From Pseudomonas sp. LS44 (GTDB taxonomy: Bacteria > Pseudomonadota > Gammaproteobacteria > Pseudomonadales > Pseudomonadaceae), in NCBI RefSeq assembly GCF_024730785.1, contig NZ_CP102830.1, positions 2,604,001 through 2,668,000 on the forward strand: a stretch of DNA of 64,000 nt, given 5' to 3'. Below, in pieces: positions 9,943 to 18,336 of the stretch. The notes below the pieces were generated by a model. That model saw only the letters and a program-made list of their open reading frames with translations, made no database searches and was not told the DNA's origin. Each line of letters begins with the position of its first letter. Position 1 is the stretch's first letter. The translations under genes and the position numbers were made by a program.

Positions 9943-9947
9943 CTGCC

Positions 9948-11288
9948 ATGCACGCTGTCGAACGCAAGGACCTGATCCTCACCGCCCCGCAAACCGTCGT
10001 CGATATCGACACCAGCAAGCCCGCGCGCTGGGGCATCTGGCTGGTGGTCGCCGGATTTGGCGGCTTCCTGCTTTGGTCATGGCTGGCGCCACTGGATGCC
10101 GGCATCGTCGCCACCGGCACGGTCAAAGTAACCAGTAACCGCAAAACCGTTCAGCATCTTACCGGTGGCACCGTCGATGCAATTCTCGTCCGCGAAGGTG
10201 ATGCAGTGCGCAAAGGCCAAGAGTTGGTGCGCCTCGATTCAACCCGGGCGCTGGCCGAGCGGGGAGTGATCGGCGCGCAATACATCGTCGCCAAGACCGT
10301 CGAGAACCGCCTGGAAGCCGAACGCGACGGCAAGCTCAGGGTGACCTTCGATCCAGAATTGCTCGAACGTTTCAAGGGCGACCCGCGCCTGAATGACTCC
10401 GTCGAATTGCAGGAGCGCCTGTTCACCACTCGCCTTGCCGGGCTCGCCGGCGAGCTCAGTATCCTTCAGGAAACCCAGTCCGCCGCCGAAGTGCAGGTCA
10501 AGGGTCTGCAACAGGTCTACGGCGCGCGCGCCTCGCAGGCAAAATTTCTCCGCGAGCAACTCAACGGCACCCGCACGCTGGCTGACGAAGGCTATGTTCC
10601 GCGCAATCGCATGCTCGAACTGGAGCGCAACGCCGCCGAACTGAACGCCGGCCAGGCAGAGAACATCAACAACATCGCTCGTGTGCGCAGCCAGGTGACC
10701 GAGCTGAAGCTGCGCATCCTCCAGCGCCAAAACGACTACTTCAAGGAGGTTCAATCGCAGTTGACCGAGGTGCAGAAGGAAAGCACCAGCCTCGCCGACC
10801 GCCTGCGCTCCCTGGATTACGAAGTTACCCACACCTCGATTCGCTCGCCCATCGACGGCATGGTTCAAGGTGTGGGCATCGCCACCATCGGCGGCGTGAT
10901 CCAGCCCGGCTTCAAGATCATGGACATCGTGCCGGCCAACGAGCCGTTGCAGGTCGACGCGATGATTCCCGTGCAGGCAATCGACAAGATGACGCCTGGC
11001 TTGCCGGTGGATATCTCCTTCCCAGCCTTCAACCACTCGCAGACGCCAAATATTCCCGGCCGAGTGTTGACGGTCTCCGCCGACCGGTTGATCGACGAGC
11101 AGAACAAGCAGCCCTTCTACCTCGCCCAGATCGAAGTCACCCCGCAGGGTATGGACAAGCTCGGCGCCAACCGTATTCGCCCTGGAATGCCAGCCACCGT
11201 GACGATCAAGACCGGTGAGCGAAATCTGATGAGCTACCTGTTCAAACCTCTACTGGATCGCATCGATAGTGCTTTCAAGGAGCAATAA
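9948..11288 (+). CDS. Type I secretion membrane-fusion protein (HlyD/PrtE-like)
   Basis: This periplasmic adaptor links the ABC exporter to the outer-membrane channel. The product has about 446 residues: a short cytoplasmic N-terminus, one membrane segment (WGIWLVVAGFGGFLLWSWL), a lipoyl-like half (GTVKVTSNRKTVQHL ... GDAVRKGQELVRL), a long coiled-coil hairpin (about 90-280), and the second lipoyl/beta-barrel part ending in a conserved RPGMPATV segment. I prefer ATG 9948, because GGGAG lies eight bases before it. A GTG at 9939 overlapping the upstream stop would add three residues. It is co-transcribed with the exporter. Confidence 0.93.
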   Translation: MHAVERKDLILTAPQTVVDIDTSKPARWGIWLVVAGFGGFLLWSWLAPLDAGIVATGTVKVTSNRKTVQHLTGGTVDAILVREGDAVRKGQELVRLDSTRALAERGVIGAQYIVAKTVENRLEAERDGKLRVTFDPELLERFKGDPRLNDSVELQERLFTTRLAGLAGELSILQETQSAAEVQVKGLQQVYGARASQAKFLREQLNGTRTLADEGYVPRNRMLELERNAAELNAGQAENINNIARVRSQVTELKLRILQRQNDYFKEVQSQLTEVQKESTSLADRLRSLDYEVTHTSIRSPIDGMVQGVGIATIGGVIQPGFKIMDIVPANEPLQVDAMIPVQAIDKMTPGLPVDISFPAFNHSQTPNIPGRVLTVSADRLIDEQNKQPFYLAQIEVTPQGMDKLGANRIRPGMPATVTIKTGERNLMSYLFKPLLDRIDSAFKEQ

Positions 11289-11290
11289 CA

Positions 11291-12601
11291 ATGGCCAGAA
11301 GATACCTATTCGCCTGCCTGCTGGGTGTGGCAGTTCCGGCGGCTGCGATGGATCTCAAAGAAGCCTGGGATTTGCTGCAATACCAAGGGCCAATCTACCG
11401 CGCCGCTGTGCATGAGAAAGACGCGGGCCAGGAATTCCGTACCCTGGGCAAGGCGCCGCTGCTGCCGCAGATCAATGCCACCGCGTATGGCAATCAAGTT
11501 AACGGCACGCAGAAGCAGGGCGATGTCGACAACGATCTCGATTACGACTCCAAGGGTGCCGCCTTGCGTCTACGTCAGACGCTTTTCGATAAACGCAAAA
11601 TGGCCGAATACCGCCAAGGCGATCAGCGCGCCGATTACAGCGTGGCGGTGTTCGACGCCAAGCGACAGGACGCCGCCCTGAACCTAGCCAGTCGCTATTT
11701 CAGTTTGCTGCTGGCACGGGAAACGATTGACCTGACCCGCGCCAAGCGCCAGGCATTCGAGAAACGGCTGACGGCATCCAACCAACTCTTCGAAAATGGC
11801 GAAGGCACCAAAACCGATATCGCCGACTCCATCGCCCGACGCGACCTGGCCGAAGCCGAGTTGATCGAGGCTCAGGACAATCTGCTGGTCGCCCGCCGGC
11901 TGATTCAGGAATATCTGGGCGAAATACCGGAGACGGTTGCCACGCTGCACTCCGACTTCCCTACTCCGCCGCTCGAGGGCGACTTGCAGGATTGGCTGGC
12001 CCGCGCGCGCTCCAACAACCCGACCATCCAAGCCAGTCGCTACAGCTATACGGTCGCCGAAGAAGACGTCAACAAAGCCAAGGCCGGTCATTGGCCGGTC
12101 TTGGATTTCGTCGCTGGCTATACCGCGGGCGACAGCGAAACCATCTCCACGCTGGATCAGCGCAACCGCTACAGCTCGGTCGGGTTGGAAGTGAATATCC
12201 CGCTCTACAGTGGTGGTTACGTGAGCTCCCAAGCACGTCAGGCGGTGGCCAACCGCGACCGGGCGCAGGAAGAACTGAATGCCACGCGCGAGGATGTGGT
12301 CTCCGTGACAACCCGTGAGTTCCACGGGGTACAGAGCGGCGCTGCACGCATCCGCGCCCTGCAAACTGCAGTGACATCCAGCCAAGACTCGCTACTTGCG
12401 CGGGAAAAAGGTTTCGAGGGCGGGAGCAATACCAACATTGATATCCTCAACGCAGAGGAACTGGTCTACAACGCGCAGCGCGACCTGTTCGAGGCGAAGC
12501 TGCGCTACCTGATTTCGCACCTGCGTTTGGCCGCCTCGGTAGGCAGTTTGGGCGATGACGATATCAACCGCGCCAACGGCTATCTGGAGCGGGACGAGTG
12601 A
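11291..12601 (+). CDS. TolC-family outer-membrane channel of the type I secretion system (PrtF-like)
   Basis: This trimeric outer-membrane/periplasmic tunnel completes the export path. The 436-residue product begins with a signal peptide ending near AVPAAAM, then has two repeated outer-membrane efflux-protein halves rich in long amphipathic helices, as expected for TolC. It starts two bases after the stop of the fusion-protein gene, so the three genes form one operon. A large palindromic repeat follows and may end transcription. Confidence 0.92.
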   Translation: MARRYLFACLLGVAVPAAAMDLKEAWDLLQYQGPIYRAAVHEKDAGQEFRTLGKAPLLPQINATAYGNQVNGTQKQGDVDNDLDYDSKGAALRLRQTLFDKRKMAEYRQGDQRADYSVAVFDAKRQDAALNLASRYFSLLLARETIDLTRAKRQAFEKRLTASNQLFENGEGTKTDIADSIARRDLAEAELIEAQDNLLVARRLIQEYLGEIPETVATLHSDFPTPPLEGDLQDWLARARSNNPTIQASRYSYTVAEEDVNKAKAGHWPVLDFVAGYTAGDSETISTLDQRNRYSSVGLEVNIPLYSGGYVSSQARQAVANRDRAQEELNATREDVVSVTTREFHGVQSGAARIRALQTAVTSSQDSLLAREKGFEGGSNTNIDILNAEELVYNAQRDLFEAKLRYLISHLRLAASVGSLGDDDINRANGYLERDE

Positions 12602-12652
12602 TCGGCCAGGGCTGCCATTTCGACCCGCCCGCTTAAGTTGCGCAGCGCTTTT

Positions 12653-12757
12653 GTAGGGTGGGTTAGCCGCGCTGCGGCGTAACCCACCAGCGGCACCACC
12701 CGGAACACTGGCGTCCAGTCTGGTCGGTGGGTTACGCCTACGGCTAGCCCACCTTAC
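12653..12757. repeat. Large inverted repeat between convergent genes
   Basis: The arm at 12653-12688 (core GGTGGGTTAGCC ... GCGTAACCCACC, itself palindromic) is mirrored by the arm at 12726-12757 (GGTGGGTTACGCC ... GGCTAGCCCACC). It lies between the outer-membrane-channel gene and atuR, which converge. It looks like a genome-dispersed Pseudomonas palindromic repeat and could act as a bidirectional terminator or transcript stabiliser. Confidence 0.75.
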
Positions 12758-12776
12758 GAATCTGCCACTTCACTGT

Positions 12777-13400
12777 TCAGGCGTCTTTCAAAACCATCCG
12801 TAACGCCTGCTCGGCGAGCTCATCAATCGTCAGCGGACCTTCGGCGCGGAACCACGTGTTTGTCCAAGACAACGCGCCCGTGAGTAAGCGTCGGGCGATG
12901 AAGGGATCACCGCTGAATTGGCCCGCGGCCTCAGCCTCGACCAATACATCCAGCCAGAGACGCTCATAACTGGCGCGCAGGTCGAGGATGTAGGCCTGGC
13001 CCTCTTCTGACAGTGAACGCCATTCGAACACCAAGACCGCCATCGCCTCGCCCGTGCCGCCGATGATCGACTGCAATTCGCAGCGGATCAGCGCCAGCAG
13101 GCGCTCACGCACATCCGTCGCCTCGGCCAGGGCAGCGCGCATCAGCGCCGTGTTATAGAGAATGTTCTCCTCCATCACCGAACGGAGGATCTCATCCTTG
13201 CTCTTGAAGTGATGAAAGATGCTGCCGGATTGAATGCCCACCGCGCTGGCCAGATCGCGCACCGTGGTGCGCTCGAAGCCTTTGCTGCGGAACAGGTGCG
13301 CCGCCGTTTTCAGCAACTTGCCTCGCGGGCTTTCCGGGTCGGTGACTTGGCCGCCAGCCACCAATTCGCGCATAACCGCTTGAGCTTTTTGCTCGTCCAC
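12777..13400 (-). CDS. atuR: TetR-family repressor of the terpene-utilisation cluster (AtuR)
   Basis: This is a DNA-binding repressor of the divergent atu genes. The 207-residue protein has the TetR helix-turn-helix near residues 45-70 (TTVRDLASAVGIQSGSIFHHF) and a helical ligand-binding C-terminal domain, probably sensing an acyl-CoA intermediate. The start is GTG 13400, preceded at short distance by GGAGAG; ATG 13376 would shorten it. AtuR of P. aeruginosa is known to repress atuA and to bind inverted repeats in the atuR-atuA gap. Two matching palindromic sites lie in that gap here. Confidence 0.88.
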   Translation of the reverse strand: MDEQKAQAVMRELVAGGQVTDPESPRGKLLKTAAHLFRSKGFERTTVRDLASAVGIQSGSIFHHFKSKDEILRSVMEENILYNTALMRAALAEATDVRERLLALIRCELQSIIGGTGEAMAVLVFEWRSLSEEGQAYILDLRASYERLWLDVLVEAEAAGQFSGDPFIARRLLTGALSWTNTWFRAEGPLTIDELAEQALRMVLKDA

Positions 13401-13501
13401 ACTTGCTCTCCACTACCCAAGCCGTGCTCGGTTCGCCGCACGTTACGGTCGATATCCGGCAAGTACCTGTCATTGCTGCGGAATTTAGGCCCTGGCAGAC
13501 A

Positions 13502-13519
13502 ACCAAGCAAGCGCTTGGG
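13502..13519. promoter_or_regulatory. Probable AtuR operator, site 1
   Basis: The 18-bp ACCAAGCAAGCGCTTGGG contains the perfect palindrome CAAGCGCTTG. It matches the reverse complement of site 2 at 17 of 18 positions. Its place in the atuR-atuA gap agrees with the two inverted-repeat AtuR sites reported in P. aeruginosa. Confidence 0.75.
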
Positions 13520-13557
13520 TGTTAATTCGGGTGCAAAAGGATATTCGGCACTTTTCA

Positions 13558-13575
13558 ACCAAGCGCTTGCTTGGT
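13558..13575. promoter_or_regulatory. Probable AtuR operator, site 2
   Basis: The 18-bp ACCAAGCGCTTGCTTGGT is the inverted partner of site 1, with centres 56 bp apart. It lies 38 bp upstream of the chosen atuA ATG, so a bound repressor could block the atuA promoter or early elongation. Confidence 0.75.
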
Positions 13576-13613
13576 AATGTCGACCCACCTTCAATGTGGC
13601 ACGGACAATTCCA

Positions 13614-15401
13614 ATGACTCGAACCGTACGCATCGGCTGCGCCTCCGCCTTCTGGGGCGACACCTCCACCGCCGCCGCGCAATTGGTCAACGGCAGCGAA
13701 CTCGACTATCTGGTGTTCGACTACCTGGCCGAGATCACCATGTCGATCATGGCCGGCGCGCGGATGAAGAACCCCGAAGCCGGCTACGCCACCGACTTCG
13801 TCGAAGTGCTGACGCCGCTGCTCAAAGACATCGCCGCCAAGAACATTCGAGTGATCAGCAACGCCGGCGGGGTCAACCCGGAGAGCTGCGCGAAGGCCCT
13901 GGCCGCTGCCTGTGCGCAAGCCGGCGTCGACCTGAAGATCGCCGTGCTGCACGGCGACAACCTGCAATCCAGGCTCGGTGAACTGGCCAAGGCCGGCACC
14001 GTGGAAATGTTCAGCGGCGCCCCGCTACCGCCGATGTGCGTGTCGGTCAACGCTTACCTCGGCGCGCCAGGCATTGTCGAAGCGCTCAAGCTCGGCGCCG
14101 ACATCGTCATCACTGGCCGGGTGGTGGATAGCGCCGTGGTCAGCGCCGCCCTGGTGCACGAATTCGGCTGGGCCTGGAACGACTACGACAAGCTCGCCCA
14201 GGCGGCGCTGGCCGGTCACGTCATCGAATGCGGCGCGCAGTGCACCGGAGGCAACTTCACCGACTGGGAGTCGGTGCCGGATTACGAACACATTGGTTTC
14301 CCGATCGTCGAAGTCGAGGCCGATGGACGCTTTATCGTGACCAAGCCGGATAGTTCCGGCGGCTTGGTCACGGCTTTCTCAGTCGGCGAGCAGATGCTCT
14401 ATGAGATCGGCGACCCGCGCGCCTATCTGCTGCCGGACGTGACCTGCGACTTCACCCGCGTCACGCTCGAACAAGCCGGCCATGACCGGGTGCTGCTCAA
14501 GGGCGCGCGCGGCCTACCGCCGAGCGACCAGTACAAGGTCAGCGCCACCTACCCAGACGGTTTCCGCTGCACCGCCAGCTTCGTCATGGCCGGTATCGAC
14601 GCGGCGAAGAAGGCCCAACGGGTCGGCCAGGCGATCCTCAACAAGACCCGCGAAATGCTCGCCGAGCGCGGCTGGGGCGATTACCGCGAAACCGCCATCG
14701 ACATCCTCGGCGCGGAATCCACCTACGGCCCCCACGCACGGCGCAGCGACAGCCGTGAAGTGGTGCTGCGCCTGTCCGCCCGGCACAGCAAGAAGGAAGC
14801 GCTGGTGTTGTTCTCCCGCGAGATCGCCCAGGCCGCGACCGGCATGGCACCGGGTCTGACCGGCAGCGCCGGCGGACGCGCCGGGGTCAGCCCGGTGATC
14901 CGCCTGTTCTCCTTCCTCAGCGACAAGAGCGCCTGTCAGCTCGAGGTGGTCCAGGGCGAGCAACGCCAGGCGGTCGCCTTGCCCGAGCTGGAAACCCTCG
15001 ATCCGGCCAGCCTCGCCGAAGCCGTCGAGCCGGATGCCCCGCAGGGTGTGGCCGACGCCAGCGTGCCGCTGATCAAGCTGGCCGTGGCGCGCTCCGGCGA
15101 CAAGGGCAACCACAGCAACATCGGCGTGATGGCGCGTAAACCCGAATACCTGCAGTGGATCGCCGCCGCGCTCAGCGTCGAGAACGTCGCCGAGTGGATG
15201 GAGCATGTGCTCGACCCACAGATCGGCCGCGTGTCGCGCTGGTATCTGCCGGGCAGCCACAGCCTCAACTTTCTGCTGGAAAACGCCCTCGGCGGTGGCG
15301 GCATCGCCAGCCTGCGCAGCGACCCGCAGGGCAAGGCGTTCGCCCAGCAGTTGCTGGAATTCCAGGTACCGGTGCCCAAGGCGCTGGCCGACAGCCTGTG
15401 A
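13614..15401 (+). CDS. atuA: Acyclic terpene utilisation protein AtuA (DUF1446 family)
   Basis: This is the first gene of the terpene-degradation cluster. The roughly 595-residue product is a DUF1446/AtuA-type protein. A large N-terminal domain (starting [12 protein letters not shown] and containing [10 protein letters not shown]) is followed by a smaller C-terminal domain (from about residue 480, [20 protein letters not shown]). The family is needed for growth on citronellol in P. aeruginosa, but its reaction is not settled. I chose ATG 13614 because it begins directly before the conserved TRTVRIG; an in-frame GTG at 13596 would add six residues. The two putative AtuR operators lie just upstream. 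Confidence 0.9.
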   Translation: MTRTVRIGCASAFWGDTSTAAAQLVNGSELDYLVFDYLAEITMSIMAGARMKNPEAGYATDFVEVLTPLLKDIAAKNIRVISNAGGVNPESCAKALAAACAQAGVDLKIAVLHGDNLQSRLGELAKAGTVEMFSGAPLPPMCVSVNAYLGAPGIVEALKLGADIVITGRVVDSAVVSAALVHEFGWAWNDYDKLAQAALAGHVIECGAQCTGGNFTDWESVPDYEHIGFPIVEVEADGRFIVTKPDSSGGLVTAFSVGEQMLYEIGDPRAYLLPDVTCDFTRVTLEQAGHDRVLLKGARGLPPSDQYKVSATYPDGFRCTASFVMAGIDAAKKAQRVGQAILNKTREMLAERGWGDYRETAIDILGAESTYGPHARRSDSREVVLRLSARHSKKEALVLFSREIAQAATGMAPGLTGSAGGRAGVSPVIRLFSFLSDKSACQLEVVQGEQRQAVALPELETLDPASLAEAVEPDAPQGVADASVPLIKLAVARSGDKGNHSNIGVMARKPEYLQWIAAALSVENVAEWMEHVLDPQIGRVSRWYLPGSHSLNFLLENALGGGGIASLRSDPQGKAFAQQLLEFQVPVPKALADSL

Positions 15402-15413
15402 GCGAAACCGATG

Positions 15414-15473
15414 TAGGAGCGAATTCATTCGCGATACCGGCAACACCGCCTCGCGAATGAATTCGCTCCTACC
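15414..15473. repeat. Perfect 22-bp inverted repeat (hairpin) between atuA and atuB
   Basis: Arms 15414-15435 and 15452-15473 are exact reverse complements around a 16-base loop; each contains GAATTCATTCGC or its complement. The same arm occurs once more, alone, at 35398-35419. It is a dispersed REP-like element in a 132-bp gap. Confidence 0.85.
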
Positions 15474-15533
15474 AAAAGCAAATGGATTCCACCCCAACAG
15501 GGTGGCCGCCAAGAGAGCCGAAGGACCACAACG

Positions 15534-16403
15534 ATGAGCTACGACTCCATATTCAAACCCGGTCTGTTCGCCGGCCAGACCATCCTGGTGACCGGCGGCG
15601 GCAGCGGCATCGGCCGTTGCACCGCCCATGAGCTGGCGGCGCTCGGCGCCCACGTGGTGCTGGTCGGGCGCAAGCCCGAGAAGCTGGAAGCCACCGCAGC
15701 AGAGATAGTCGAAGACGGCGGCAGCGTCAGCTGGCAAGCCTGCGACATCCGCGAGGAAGAGCCGGTCAAGGCGATGGTCGCCGCGGTGCTGGCCGAACGC
15801 GGGCAGATCCACCATCTGGTCAACAACGCCGGCGGCCAGTACCCCGCGCCGCTCGCCTCGATCAACCAGAAGGGCTTCGAGACCGTGGTGCGCACCAACC
15901 TGGTCGGCGGTTTCCTGGTCGCCCGCGAGGTGTACAACCAGTGCATGAGCAAGCGCGGCGGCAGCATCGTCAACATGCTCGCCGACATGTGGGGCGGCAT
16001 GCCCGGCATGGGTCACTCCGGCGCCGCGCGCGCGGGCATGGAGAACTTCACCAAGACCGCCGCCTTCGAATGGGGCCACTCCGGTGTGCGGGTCAACGCG
16101 GTGGCGCCCGGCTGGGTCGCCTCCAGCGGCATGGACACCTACCCGGAAGCCATGAAGACCATGATCCGCTCGCTGAAGAACCACGTGCCGCTGCAGCGCA
16201 TCGCCACCGAAGCGGAGATCGCCTCGGCCATCGTCTTCCTGCTCTCGCCCGGCGCCAGCTTCATCAGCGGCAACACCATCCGCATCGACGGCGCTGCGAC
16301 CCAGGGCACGCGCACCTGGCAACTGGGCAAGGCGACCAACAGCGAGTCCTACAACGGCTTCCACCGGGCCTACGCGCCCGACGTGCTGAAAGATCAGGAG
16401 TAA
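15534..16403 (+). CDS. atuB: SDR-family oxidoreductase AtuB, peroxisomal trans-2-enoyl-CoA reductase-like
   Basis: This is a Rossmann-fold NAD(P)-dependent enzyme of 289 residues. The cofactor loop is TGGGSGIG (about 20-27) and the NNAG motif is near residue 100. The usual catalytic Tyr-x-x-x-Lys is absent; in its place is GHSGAARAGMENFTK, followed by VRVNAVAPGW. This HSGAARAG block is what I know from peroxisomal trans-2-enoyl-CoA reductases and dienoyl-CoA reductases, which act on CoA thioesters. AtuB is often annotated only as a short-chain dehydrogenase. The stop is four bases before atuC, so the two are translationally close. Confidence 0.88.
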   Translation: MSYDSIFKPGLFAGQTILVTGGGSGIGRCTAHELAALGAHVVLVGRKPEKLEATAAEIVEDGGSVSWQACDIREEEPVKAMVAAVLAERGQIHHLVNNAGGQYPAPLASINQKGFETVVRTNLVGGFLVAREVYNQCMSKRGGSIVNMLADMWGGMPGMGHSGAARAGMENFTKTAAFEWGHSGVRVNAVAPGWVASSGMDTYPEAMKTMIRSLKNHVPLQRIATEAEIASAIVFLLSPGASFISGNTIRIDGAATQGTRTWQLGKATNSESYNGFHRAYAPDVLKDQE

Positions 16404-16407
16404 GCCG

Positions 16408-18024
16408 ATGCCGGTGATCCAATCCGAACTGGACGTCCACGGCGAAACCTTCGCGCAGAACCGCGAAGCCATGCTCGCCGCCGTCACCAGCTTCCGCGAA
16501 GTAGAGCAGAAGGTGCTGGACAAGGCCGCCGAGGCCAAGCCGAAGTTCGTCAAGCGCGGCCAGTTACTGCCGCGCGAGCGCCTCAACCTGCTGCTCGATG
16601 CCGGCGCGCCGTTCCTCGAGCTGTGCTCGCTGGCCGGCTACAAGTTCCATGACGACAAGGACGGCACCCAGGCGGGTGGCGGGCTGATCGCCGGCATCGG
16701 TTACGTCGCTGGCGTGCGCGTCCTGGTGGTCGCCAACAACAGTGCGATCAAGGGCGGCACCATCGCCCCGTTCGGCCTGAAGAAATCCCTGCGCCTGCAG
16801 CAGATCGCCAGCGAGAACAAGCTGCCGATCATCACCCTGGCCGAGAGCGGCGGCGCCAACCTCAATTACGCGGCGGACATCTTCGTCGAAGGAGCGCGCG
16901 GCTTCGCCAACCAGGCGCGCATGTCGGCCATGGGCCTGCCGCAGATCACCGTGGTGCACGGTTCCAGCACTGCCGGCGGAGCCTATCAGCCAGGCCTGTC
17001 GGACTACGTGGTGGTGGTGCGCGGCAAAGCCAAGATGTTCCTCGCCGGCCCGCCGCTGCTGAAAGCCGCGACCGGCGAAGTGGCCACCGACGAGCAACTG
17101 GGCGGTGCCGAGATGCACGCGCAGATCGCCGGCACTGCCGAATACCTGGCCGAGAACGATGCCGACGGCGTGCGCCTGGCCCGCTCGATCCTCGCCATGC
17201 TGCCGTGGAACGCCCAGTTGCCGCTGCGCCCGCAGAAGACCTGGAAGGAACCGTTGTACCCGGCCGAGGAACTGCTCGGCGTGGTCCCGGCCGACGCCAA
17301 GAAGCCCTACGACGTGCGCGAGATCATCGCGCGCATCGCCGACGGCTCGGAGTTCCTCGACTTCAAGAACGAGTTCGACAGCCAGACCGTCTGCGGCCAC
17401 CTGCAGATCGAAGGCCAGCCGTGCGGCATCATCGGCAACAACGGGCCAATCACCCCGCAAGGCGCTGTCAAGGCGGCGCAGTTCATCCAGCTGTGTGAGC
17501 AGAGCAACACGCCGATCCTGTTCTTCCACAACACCACCGGCTTCATGGTCGGTACCGAAGCGGAACAGCTCGGCGTGATCAAGCACGGCTCCAAGCTGAT
17601 CCAGGCGGTGGCCAACGCCAGCGTGCCGAAGCTGACCCTGGTGGTCGGCGGCTCCTACGGCGCCGGCAACTACGCCATGTGCGGGCGTGGCCTCGACCCG
17701 CGCTTCATCTTCGCCTGGCCGAACAGCAAGACCGCGGTGATGGGCGGCGCGCAGGCCGGCAAGGTGCTGCGCATCGTCACCGAGGAAAAGCACGCCAAGG
17801 AAGGCAAGGAAGCCGACCCGAAGATGCTCGACATGCTCGAGCAGATGACTGCACAGAAGCTCGACAGCTCGGCCACCGCGCTGTACGGCACGGCGAGCCT
17901 GTGGGACGACGGCCTGATCGACCCGCGCGACACGCGCAAGCTGCTCGGTTACCTGCTGGATATCTGTGCCGAAGCTGCAGTGCGGCCGCTGAAGCGCAAT
18001 AGCTTTGGGGTCGCGCGGCTGTGA
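16408..18024 (+). CDS. atuC: Geranyl-CoA carboxylase beta subunit (carboxyltransferase)
   Basis: This subunit transfers CO2 from carboxybiotin on AtuF to the gamma-methyl of cis-geranyl-CoA. The 538-residue protein has the N- and C-terminal carboxyltransferase halves of the methylcrotonyl/geranyl-CoA carboxylase beta family. Oxyanion-forming glycine-rich segments are present (ESGGANLNYA near 148, SSTAGGAYQPG near 190, GGSYGAGNYAMCGRGLDPRF near 415). The holoenzyme is an alpha6beta6 complex. Gene context (atuB before, atuD after, atuF in the cluster) favours geranyl- over methylcrotonyl-CoA; the paralogous liuB would look similar in sequence. Confidence 0.92.
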   Translation: MPVIQSELDVHGETFAQNREAMLAAVTSFREVEQKVLDKAAEAKPKFVKRGQLLPRERLNLLLDAGAPFLELCSLAGYKFHDDKDGTQAGGGLIAGIGYVAGVRVLVVANNSAIKGGTIAPFGLKKSLRLQQIASENKLPIITLAESGGANLNYAADIFVEGARGFANQARMSAMGLPQITVVHGSSTAGGAYQPGLSDYVVVVRGKAKMFLAGPPLLKAATGEVATDEQLGGAEMHAQIAGTAEYLAENDADGVRLARSILAMLPWNAQLPLRPQKTWKEPLYPAEELLGVVPADAKKPYDVREIIARIADGSEFLDFKNEFDSQTVCGHLQIEGQPCGIIGNNGPITPQGAVKAAQFIQLCEQSNTPILFFHNTTGFMVGTEAEQLGVIKHGSKLIQAVANASVPKLTLVVGGSYGAGNYAMCGRGLDPRFIFAWPNSKTAVMGGAQAGKVLRIVTEEKHAKEGKEADPKMLDMLEQMTAQKLDSSATALYGTASLWDDGLIDPRDTRKLLGYLLDICAEAAVRPLKRNSFGVARL

Positions 18025-18336
18025 TGCCCTCTCCCATGGCGAGGGAGGACAGCAGCCGTAGGGCGGGTGCAACCCGCGCGTCTACACGATTAGCGGCCTG
18101 CGGGTTTCACCCGCCCTACATGGCTTTGAGGTTAGTCCGGAGAGGCACCGCCCTCTCCCCCAGTCCCTCGCCCCTCTTCATAAAAGAAGGCTGGTAGAGG
18201 GGAGTTACTCGGCGTTGCCGGCTAGCGCCTCGCTCACCGGCACGCACCAACAAGTCCCCTCTCCTACTGGTGGGAGAGGGTTAGGGAGAGGGCCAACAGC
18301 GCCCGCGAACGAACACCTTTCAAGGAGAACAACAAA
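18025..18336. repeat. Non-coding 312-bp gap filled with palindromic repeats (atuC-atuD)
   Basis: No gene is seen. Arms GTAGGGCGGGTG (18058-18069) and its exact complement (18108-18119) make one hairpin. A second element (about 18150-18294) is built from CCCTCTCCC/GGGAGAGGG-type arms. The last 30 bases carry the AAGGAG ribosome site for atuD. Confidence 0.75.

Noticed and set aside
14514..16586. 690-codon minus-strand frame across atuA-atuB
   Set aside because: It is antisense to two well-recognised enzymes, with a His/Ala/Gly-rich product typical of high-GC shadow frames.
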